Positions 1 to 4,961 of a stretch of DNA of 6,081 bases are shown here, piece by piece (the stretch's first letter is position 1; each line of letters begins with the position of its first letter). Below the pieces are notes generated by a model that was not told the origin of the DNA, ran no database searches, and was given only the letters and a program-made list of their open reading frames with translations. The position numbers and the translations under genes were made by a program. Source of the stretch: an uncultured Kouleothrix sp. (GTDB lineage: Bacteria > Chloroflexota > Chloroflexia > Chloroflexales > Roseiflexaceae); NCBI GenBank assembly GCA_937858455.1, contig CALLYN010000443.1, positions 1 to 6,081 on the forward strand, in the 5' to 3' direction.

Positions 1-925
1 GGCATGCGTCGCGGGCGTAGTCGCAGCGCGGCTCGAACACGCAGCCGGGCGGCAGCCGGTCGGGCGCGGGCACCCTGCCGCGGATCGGGTACAGCTGGCT
101 GCCGGCCTTGTCGATGCCCAGGCGCGGCACGCAGCGCAGCAGGCCCTGGGTATAGGGGTGGCGCGGGTTGGCAAAGATCTCGCGGGTATCGGCCAGCTCG
201 ACAAGCTCGCCGGCGTACATCACGCCGACGCGGTTGCTGACGCGGGCGATCACGCCGAGATTATGGCTGATGAACAGGATCGCGGTGTCGAAGTCGCGCC
301 GCAGGTCGGCGATCAGGTCGAGCACTGCGGCCTCGACCGTCACATCCAGCGCGGTGGTCGGCTCGTCCATGATCAGCAGCGCCGGGTTGTTCAGCAGCGC
401 CATGGCGATCACCACGCGCTGCTGCTGGCCGCCCGAGATCTGGTGCGGGTAGCGCTCGAGCACCTTGGCCGGGTCGGGCATATACACGCGCCGCAGCATC
501 TCGACGCAGCGCTCGCGCGCCTCGGCCTGGCCGATGCCACGGTGCACCGTCAGCACCTCGGCCATCTGCTCGCCGATACGCAGCACCGGGTTGAGCGAGG
601 TCATCGGATCCTGGTACACCATGGCGATCTGGTCGCCGCGCAGCTTGCGCAGCGCTTCGGGCGTGCGGCCCACCAGCGACTGGCCCTGGAAGACGATGTC
701 GCCCTTGACGATCTTGCCGTTGCGGCCAAGGTAGTTCACCAGCCCGTACGACACCGTGCTCTTGCCGCAGCCCGACTCGCCCACCAGGCCGAGCGTCTCG
801 CCCCGGAAGATCTCGAACGACACGTCGCGCACGGCATTCACGTCGCCATTACGCGTCTCGTAGGCAATCGCCAGGTTGTCGACCTTGACGACTGGCTGAT
901 CCATTTTGCCGGGAGCGCGATTCAT
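1..925 (-). CDS. Opp/Dpp-family ABC transporter ATP-binding protein, first ATPase (partial, C-terminus beyond left edge)
   Basis: Cytoplasmic ATPase that would power an oligopeptide/dipeptide/nickel-type importer with the two permeases encoded upstream. 308 residues are visible. Seen in the translation: Walker A GESGCGKST (49-57), Q-loop YQDPMTSLNP (104-113), ABC signature SGGQQQR (164-170), Walker B LLIMDEPTTALD (183-194) and H-loop FISHN (218-222). After about residue 290 comes the cysteine-containing C-terminal segment typical of OppD/DppD proteins (PPGCVFEPRC, then C308), which in family members can hold an iron-sulfur cluster. The family is usually 320-350 aa, so only a short tail is missing. 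I chose ATG 925 because AAAGGAA lies 7 nt upstream; the in-frame ATG at 904 has no ribosome binding site. It lies 311 bp downstream of permease C, far for this operon type. The second ATPase (DppF/OppF type) would be expected beyond the left edge. Family assignment is very firm; the substrate is not known. Confidence 0.96.
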   Translation of the reverse strand, partial: MNRAPGKMDQPVVKVDNLAIAYETRNGDVNAVRDVSFEIFRGETLGLVGESGCGKSTVSYGLVNYLGRNGKIVKGDIVFQGQSLVGRTPEALRKLRGDQIAMVYQDPMTSLNPVLRIGEQMAEVLTVHRGIGQAEARERCVEMLRRVYMPDPAKVLERYPHQISGGQQQRVVIAMALLNNPALLIMDEPTTALDVTVEAAVLDLIADLRRDFDTAILFISHNLGVIARVSNRVGVMYAGELVELADTREIFANPRHPYTQGLLRCVPRLGIDKAGSQLYPIRGRVPAPDRLPPGCVFEPRCDYARDAC

Positions 926-932
926 GCACAGA

Positions 933-939
933 TTCCTTT
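933..939 (-). promoter_or_regulatory. Ribosome binding site of the ATPase gene
   Basis: AAAGGAA on the minus strand, 7 nt before ATG 925. It decides for this start over the in-frame ATG at 904, which is preceded only by CCCGGCAAA. Confidence 0.7.
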
Positions 940-979
940 GCCAAGCAGCAGTAAGTTGTCGGCGATCGGCAGAAGTAGC

Positions 980-1003
980 CACCAAGACACGAAGACACCA
1001 AGA
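980..1003. repeat. Short degenerate tandem motif (CCAAGACAC / GAAGACAC type)
   Basis: The stretch reads ACCAAGACAC then GAAGACACCAAGA, about two and a half copies of an 8-9 bp unit. It lies in the gap between permease C and the ATPase. Motifs of this look recur in intergenic DNA of several bacterial phyla; that is from memory and was not searched. No coding function is seen. Confidence 0.45.
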
Positions 1004-1027
1004 TGCGGTGGTTCTCAGCCATCTTTG

Positions 1028-1064
1028 TGTGCGGTTTTCCGCGCGGAGCGCGGAAAACCGCACA
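1028..1064. repeat. Perfect 17-bp inverted repeat with 3-nt loop
   Basis: Positions 1028-1044 are an exact reverse complement of 1048-1064, separated by GGA. The arm starts TGTGCGGTTTTCC and ends GCGC. As RNA on either strand it would form one of the strongest hairpins possible for its length. On the minus strand (the transporter's direction) no U-run follows, so it is not a classical intrinsic terminator. It could be a REP-like or MITE-like element, an attenuator or RNA-stabilising hairpin between permease C and the ATPase, or a protein-binding palindrome. Confidence 0.85.
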
Positions 1065-1082
1065 TTTCTACGGAATCAGGGA

Positions 1083-1105
1083 GCGCTCTGCCGAAGCCTG
1101 AGCGC
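1083..1105. repeat. Small hairpin containing a 13-mer shared with 2290-2302
   Basis: GCGCTC (1083-1088) pairs with GAGCGC (1100-1105) around an 11-nt loop. Inside is CGCTCTGCCGAAG (1084-1096), which recurs exactly at 2290-2302 in the next intergenic gap. The following bases also agree partly (CCTGAGCG against GCTCAGTG). This points to one dispersed repeat family in both gaps. Confidence 0.5.
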
Positions 1106-1152
1106 GCCAACTGCGTACGTCCTACGAGCTTGTTTGAAAAGTGGGCGCGCGA

Positions 1153-1204
1153 GGGGCATAGCCCCCGCACTTCCCTTCTGGCGGGTAGCCGCCACCCACC
1201 AGAA
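1153..1204 (-). terminator. Two adjacent hairpins downstream of permease C (possible weak terminator or 3'-end structure)
   Basis: Read on the minus strand after the permease C stop, the first hairpin pairs 1199-1204 with 1176-1181 (TTCTGG/CCAGAA), continues through one mismatch into a 4-bp GGGT/ACCC stem, and has a 7-nt loop. The second pairs GGGGC with GCCCC (1153-1157 and 1161-1165) around a 3-nt loop. A run of six Ts precedes the first hairpin rather than following it, so this is not a canonical intrinsic terminator. It may protect the 3' end of the mRNA or be part of a repeat. Confidence 0.3.
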
Positions 1205-1236
1205 AAAAGAGAATCGCACTACCCGCTGCTGCCTGC

Positions 1237-2184
1237 TTAGCGGTATCGCCCCAGCTCCTCCTGTAGCCCATCGGCCAGCAGGTTGAGCCCCACCACCAGC
1301 ATGGCGGTGGCGGCCGAGGCCCACAGCGCGTCCCAGGGGTGGCCGGCCTGGATGAACTTGCGCCCAGCGTTGACAATGCTGCCCCAGTCGGGCGAGGGCG
1401 GCGGCAGGCCCAGGCCGAGGAAGCCGAGCGTGCCGATCGCGAACACCGCGTAGCCCACCCGCAGCATCGCGTCGATCAGGATCGGGCCGCGCGCGTTCGG
1501 CAGGATCTCGACGAACATGATGTACCATGGGCTCTCGCCGCGCGTCTGCGCCGCCGCCACATAGTCGCGCGTCTTGATATCGAGCGTCAGGCTGCGCACC
1601 AGCCGCGCGATGCCCGGCGCGCCGGCGATCGTGATCGCCAGCACCACGTTCAGCGCCGAAGGCCCGAGCGCGGCGATGATCACCAGGTACAGCAGGATCT
1701 GCGGGAAGGCCATGAGCGCGTCGAGCACGCGCATCACCGACTCGTCGATCAGGCCGCCGTAGTAGCCCGCCAGCAGCCCGAGCGTGCCGCCAATCAGCAG
1801 CGCCATGCCCACCGAGATCGGCGCCAGCAGCAGGATGATCCGCGCGCCGTGCGCCAGCCGGGCCCACAAATCGCGCCCAAGGCGGTCGGTGCCGAGCCAG
1901 TGCTCGGCCGAGGGGCCTTGCAGGCTCGCGCCGCTGAACTGCTGCAGCGGCGAGTAGCGCGCCAGCAGCGGCGTGGCCTGGTAGTCGTCGCCGCCAACCC
2001 AGCAGGCCGGCGTAAACAGGCAGGTGTCGGCGAACAGCGCCACGATCACCCAGAAGCTCACCAGCGCCAGCCCGACCATAGCGGTGCGCGAGCGCGCCAG
2101 GATGCCGAATGTGGCGCGAACTCTGGCCCAGCGCGAGGGCCGCGCCGGCGCGGGGATGCGTGTCGTCTGTTCGATCGCTGCCAT
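1237..2184 (-). CDS. Opp/Dpp-family ABC transporter permease, C subunit
   Basis: Integral membrane half of the importer channel, pairing with the B permease; 315 aa, normal for DppC/OppC (about 300). An N-terminal cytoplasmic segment precedes TM1 (about 36-53), then comes the periplasmic stretch ending in the family hallmark SAEHWLGTDRLGRD (92-105). Further helices follow, with the EAA loop that docks on the ATPase around 207-231 (DYVAAAQTRGESPW...ILPN), then LGFLGLGLPPPSPDWG and the typical ending DGLQEELGRYR. I chose ATG 2184 because AAAGGAAA (2190-2197) lies just upstream. The frame is open to an ATG at 2277, but that extension would run through the 2215-2290 foldback element and has no family resemblance. 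The first external loop is a little long and holds a CLFTPAC pair (C55, C61) that could form a disulfide. Permease B is 183 bp upstream. Confidence 0.95.
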   Translation of the reverse strand: MAAIEQTTRIPAPARPSRWARVRATFGILARSRTAMVGLALVSFWVIVALFADTCLFTPACWVGGDDYQATPLLARYSPLQQFSGASLQGPSAEHWLGTDRLGRDLWARLAHGARIILLLAPISVGMALLIGGTLGLLAGYYGGLIDESVMRVLDALMAFPQILLYLVIIAALGPSALNVVLAITIAGAPGIARLVRSLTLDIKTRDYVAAAQTRGESPWYIMFVEILPNARGPILIDAMLRVGYAVFAIGTLGFLGLGLPPPSPDWGSIVNAGRKFIQAGHPWDALWASAATAMLVVGLNLLADGLQEELGRYR

Positions 2185-2189
2185 AGAGC

Positions 2190-2197
2190 TTTCCTTT
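2190..2197 (-). promoter_or_regulatory. Ribosome binding site of permease C
   Basis: AAAGGAAA on the minus strand, 5 nt before ATG 2184. It fixes this start and excludes the 31-codon upstream extension that overlaps the repeat element. Confidence 0.7.
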
Positions 2198-2214
2198 TTT
2201 GCCTGCGGCAGCAA

Positions 2215-2290
2215 GGTACTTACCGGTATCTCAGGTGCTTCGATGTTTGCGCGCAGTGCAACATCGAGGCACCCCAATGGTACAAGTACC
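2215..2290. repeat. 76-bp imperfect foldback element (MITE-like or REP-like)
   Basis: The ends are GGTACTT (2215-2221) and AAGTACC (2284-2290), exact reverse complements. Further in, 2234-2247 (GGTGCTTCGATGTT) pairs with 2260-2273 at 13 of 14 positions around a 12-nt centre. Between these blocks the arms agree only in part (a shared ACC, then divergence). The whole element fills most of the gap between permease B and permease C. It is too short to code for anything. It looks like a decayed palindromic mobile element; a structured mRNA spacer between cistrons is the alternative. Confidence 0.6.
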
Positions 2291-2302
2291 GCTCTGCCGA
2301 AG
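2290..2302. repeat. Second copy of the 13-mer CGCTCTGCCGAAG
   Basis: Identical to 1084-1096 and in the same orientation. It directly abuts the right end of the foldback element. See the first copy for the extended similarity. Confidence 0.5.
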
Positions 2303-2352
2303 GCTCAGTGCAGCGCCAGTGTAAGCCGTTGCCAACACGCTGCGTTGGGGCG

Positions 2353-2368
2353 GCGCGCCGTGGCGCGC
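2353..2368 (-). terminator. GC-rich hairpin at the permease B stop codon
   Basis: GCGCGCC (2353-2359) pairs with GGCGCGC (2362-2368), and the last base is part of the permease B stop codon. There is no U-run on the minus strand. It could be a pause or RNA-processing hairpin, or simply a by-product of high GC. Confidence 0.25.
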
Positions 2369-3675
2369 TACGCGTACCGGATGCGCGGGTTCAGGTAGGT
2401 GTAAATAATATCGGCAAACAGCTGCGTGCTCACCGCGATGATCACCAGCACCATGGCCGAAGCCTCGATCGCGAACACATCCTTGAACAGCGCCGCCTCG
2501 AGGATGTAGCGGCCGAGCCCCGGAAAGCCGAACAGCGTCTCGACCACCACAATGCCGCCGATCAGCCAGTTGACATGCAGAATAATCACAGTGATCGGCG
2601 CCATGAGCGCGTTGCGCAGCGCGTGGCGAAACACGATCCGCCAGCGCGGCAGGCCCTTCAGCGTGGCGGTGCGGATGTAGTTGGTGCGCATCACCTCGAT
2701 CATGCTGGCGCGCGTGATCCGCAGCACATACCCGAGCTCGATCAGCGTCAGCGTGATGATCGGCAAGATCAGCATCTTCGGCTGCTGGAACAGCGTGCTC
2801 TCGTCGGTGGTGACGACCGCGCCCGGAAACCAGCCCAGCCAGGTCGAGAACACCAGGATCAGAAACACGCCGCTGGCAAACTCGGGCGTTGCGGTGGCCA
2901 CCAGGCTGCCGATCGACAGCAGCCGGTCGATCCAGCGGCCCTCGTTCAGCCCGGCCAGCACGCCCAATGCCAGCGCCAGCGGCATCACAATCAGAAACGC
3001 CGCCCCGCCCAGAAACAGCGTGTTGCGCAGGCGCGGCAGCAGCGTTTCGGCCACCGGCCGGCGCGTAAAGAACGACACGCCCGGGTCGCCGCGCAGCAGG
3101 CCGTACTGCAGCGGGATGTACGCGCGCGGCGCGCCCTTCGAGGTTGTCCACCCGGCCTTCTGCGGCGTCCAGGTTTCGATCTGCTCGCCGCGCACCCACA
3201 TGCCGGCGTGGCCCTCGCGGTCGATGCCCCAGAAGATCTGGCGGCCGCTCGCGTCGGTCTTCCACACCTCGGGGCCGAGCGTTACCTCGCGCCGGTCGCC
3301 GCCGGGCAGCAGCTCGATCCGCTTCATGGTCTCGCTGTCGTCGGTGAAGTTCTGGTACAGCGTGCCGGCCGCGTCGACGCCCCACCAATTGTAGCGGTTG
3401 TTGGTGGCGTCGTAGTAGCGCTGCACCTGCGTGCCCACCACGCCGGCGGCCTGCCAGTCGCTGCCGATCATCCAGCGGATGTAGCGCGTCGCCGCCGGCT
3501 GGTCGAGGCCGTTCTGCGCGTTAAACGACGCCTCCTGCTCGGGGGTGATCGTGTTGCCGAGCGAGTTGATCGCGATGTTGCCTGGCGCAAGCTCCGAGAT
3601 CGCGAAGATCGCGATCGAGACGACAAACAGCGTGAGGATGAGGAACACAATCCGGCGGATGAGAAATTTGACCAT
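2368..3675 (-). CDS. Opp/Dpp-family ABC transporter permease, B subunit, with large periplasmic insert
   Basis: Integral membrane partner of the C permease; 435 aa against about 310-340 for typical DppB/OppB. TM1 is at about 9-29 (IVFLILTLFVVS...). The family scaffold then runs through GLDQPAATRYIRWM (56-69), is interrupted, and resumes at YGLLRGDPGVSFFTRRPV (191-208), followed by RLRNT, four or five further helices, and the EAA loop at about 332-356 (NYIRTATLKGLPRW...FRHALRN). It ends FPGLGRYI...YLNPRIRYA. The extra stretch of about 115 residues lies outside the membrane, is rich in Trp and Asp/Gly, and contains two similar motifs, WGVDAAG (98-104) and WGIDREG (149-155). I chose ATG 3675 (GAGG at 3681-3684, 5 nt spacing; MVKFLIRR is family-like). 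The ATGs at 3693 and 3699 have no ribosome site, and 3699 lies inside an inverted repeat. Confidence 0.94.
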   Translation of the reverse strand: MVKFLIRRIVFLILTLFVVSIAIFAISELAPGNIAINSLGNTITPEQEASFNAQNGLDQPAATRYIRWMIGSDWQAAGVVGTQVQRYYDATNNRYNWWGVDAAGTLYQNFTDDSETMKRIELLPGGDRREVTLGPEVWKTDASGRQIFWGIDREGHAGMWVRGEQIETWTPQKAGWTTSKGAPRAYIPLQYGLLRGDPGVSFFTRRPVAETLLPRLRNTLFLGGAAFLIVMPLALALGVLAGLNEGRWIDRLLSIGSLVATATPEFASGVFLILVFSTWLGWFPGAVVTTDESTLFQQPKMLILPIITLTLIELGYVLRITRASMIEVMRTNYIRTATLKGLPRWRIVFRHALRNALMAPITVIILHVNWLIGGIVVVETLFGFPGLGRYILEAALFKDVFAIEASAMVLVIIAVSTQLFADIIYTYLNPRIRYA

Positions 3676-3696
3676 GAGCGCCTCGTCACGCATTAC

Positions 3697-3769
3697 CATG
3701 CTGAGCGAAGCGAAACATCTTGGCGGTAATCATTGTAACGCAGAGAGATGCTTCACTTCGTTCAGCATG
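3697..3769. repeat. 24-bp inverted repeat, 21/24 matched, 25-nt centre
   Basis: 3697-3720 pairs with 3746-3769, with three mismatches, all transitions. The left arm starts CATGCTGAGCGAAGCGAAAC; the right arm ends TTCGTTCAGCATG and is followed by ACA. This resembles the widely dispersed CTTCGCTCAG...ATGACA type of intergenic repeat found in many bacteria (from memory, not searched). It lies just upstream of permease B, and its left arm includes an in-frame ATG (3699) that an automatic caller may pick as the gene start. Confidence 0.75.
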
Positions 3770-3828
3770 ACAACGACCTTCGCTGCCATGCCCGCCGTGG
3801 CACGCTATCACAGATCCGAACCGGGCTT

Positions 3829-3880
3829 GACGAAAGACGAAAGACGGCGCTGTTTCGGCTTCTGTCTTTCGTCCTTCGTC
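3829..3880. repeat. 17-bp inverted repeat built on GACGAAA units, 18-nt loop
   Basis: 3829-3845 (GACGAAAGACGAAAGAC) pairs with 3864-3880 at 16 of 17 positions. The left arm is itself two tandem GACGAAA units plus GAC. The element lies about 33 bp past the binding-protein stop codon, in the transporter's direction. On the minus strand no U-run follows, so attenuation is possible but classical termination is not supported. It is probably a dispersed intergenic repeat, different in sequence from the one at 3697-3769. Confidence 0.65.
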
Positions 3881-3912
3881 TGAAAGCTCGGCGAACCTGC
3901 GGTAGCCTGTAC

Positions 3913-4905
3913 TTAGGCTTTCTTATCCGGGTCGTACCACACCTCGCGCCAGATGTGGTAGTGCGTCGGGTGGGCCTTCAGGTTTTGGAACGCCGGGCTG
4001 TAGATGTTCCACACGCTCTGCCACCACGAGATCGCGATCGAGCCGCGCTCCATCTGGATGCGCTCGATGTCCTTCATGATCGCCTTGCGCGCCTCGAGGT
4101 CGAGCGTGCCCTGGGCTTTCTTCAGCAGGTCGCTGAACTCCTGGTCGACCCAGCGGCTCTCGTTCCAGGGCACCGGCTTGCCGTCTTTGTCGGCGATATA
4201 CGCCAGCGGCAGCACCATCACCGCCAGCGGCCGGTGCGTCCAGGGCGTCACGCCCACCGTCGTCTCAGTCCACTTGTCCCAGTACGACGCGTTCGGCATG
4301 GTGTCGAGGATGATGTTGAAGCCGGCCGGCTTGGCGTCTTCCTTCAGCGTCTCGATATACGCCACGATGTCGGTCCAGCCGGTGCCGACCGAGATCTTGA
4401 CGTCGAGCGGCGTTTTCACGCCGGCCTCTTCCAGCAGCTTCTTGGCGCCCTCGGGGTCGTACTTCGGCACATCGACCGGCGCGTAGTCGGGGTGCACCGG
4501 CGAAACGTGCATGTCGTGGCCGAGCACGCCCTGGCTGAAGTAGGCTTTGTCGAGGATGCTCTGGCGATTCTGGGTCATCTTCAGCGCCTGCCGCACCTTG
4601 TTGTCTTTCCAGGGATCCTGGTCGACGCGCACGCGCAGCACGCGCACCTGCGAGGTGGCGATCGGCTCGACAACGACTTTCTTGTCGTTGCGCAGCGTCT
4701 GAAAGGTCTCGACCGTCGGGTCGTAGATCGTGTCGATCTGGCCGGCCTGCAGCGCCGCCACGTAGGCCGTCTGGTCGTTGCCCAGGTCGATGTACTCGAT
4801 CCCGTCGAGGTACGGCAGCGGCTTGCCGTCGGCGCCGTTCTGCCAGTAGCCCTCGCGCTTCGAGACCTTCACGCGCTCGCCGACCTTGAACTCGTCGAGT
4901 AATAG
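3913..4905 (-). pseudogene. ABC transporter substrate-binding protein (SBP_bac_5 / peptide-nickel family), 5'-truncated
   Basis: C-terminal part of an extracytoplasmic receptor that would feed ligand to the permeases. The recognisable frame begins near 4905 (LLLDEFKVGERVKVSKREGYW, the segment that normally follows a GTGPY/F motif) and ends at TAA 3913-3915, about 330 residues against 500-600 in the family. The signal peptide and roughly 200 N-terminal residues are missing, and an in-frame TAA lies at 4924-4926. The visible part is otherwise normal: VRQALKMTQNRQSILDKAYFS, YDPEGAKKLLEEAG and an intact C-terminus. Where many dipeptide receptors have a GDPDN-like segment with a ligand-binding aspartate, this has WTHRPL...LAYIADKDGKPVPWNESRW, as in a subgroup with GRP...Y...WN.T.W, so a classical dipeptide ligand is doubtful. 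A GTG at 4872 could start 319 residues, but with no good ribosome site and no export signal it could not work as a receptor. Confidence 0.85.
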
Positions 4906-4927
4906 TTCAGGCGGGTGATCTGGTTAC

Positions 4928-4955
4928 TTGACAAGGGCTGTTCTTTCCGCATACT
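4928..4955 (+). promoter_or_regulatory. Candidate sigma70-type promoter giving a leaderless mRNA
   Basis: A perfect -35 TTGACA (4928-4933) is followed after 16 bp by CATACT (4950-4955; 4 of 6 matches to TATAAT). The expected transcription start, about 7 nt downstream, falls on the ATG at 4962. No purine-rich ribosome site precedes that ATG, so translation would be leaderless. A small dyad GCAT-ACTG-ATGC (4949-4960) covers the -10. Inferred from sequence only. Confidence 0.45.
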
Positions 4956-4961
4956 GATGCT

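Noticed and set aside
980..1064. Possible CRISPR array or attachment site from the short repeats
   Set aside because: There are no regularly spaced repeats of 25-35 bp with unique spacers, and no integrase or tRNA gene is nearby.
1153..1204. Strong intrinsic terminator after permease C
   Set aside because: Hairpins are present, but the T-run lies before rather than after the stem in the transcription direction, so only a low-confidence call is kept.
158..1240. 360-codon plus-strand frame over the ATPase gene and the following gap
   Set aside because: It is antisense to an ATPase with every nucleotide-binding motif intact; the translation looks like a codon-bias shadow.
1339..3729. 796-codon open frame on the plus strand across both permease genes
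   Set aside because: It is antisense to two clearly identified permeases, is extremely Arg/His/Gln-rich with no family features, and its length is explained by the GC-rich codon bias of the real genes.
3748..4902. 384-codon plus-strand frame over the binding-protein gene
   Set aside because: It is antisense to a recognisable SBP_bac_5 protein, with Val/Leu/His/Arg-biased composition and no motifs.
4898..4928. Inverted pair AGTAA/TTACT around the junction as insertion-sequence ends
   Set aside because: Only 5 bp match, with no transposase fragment or target duplication; this is within chance expectation.
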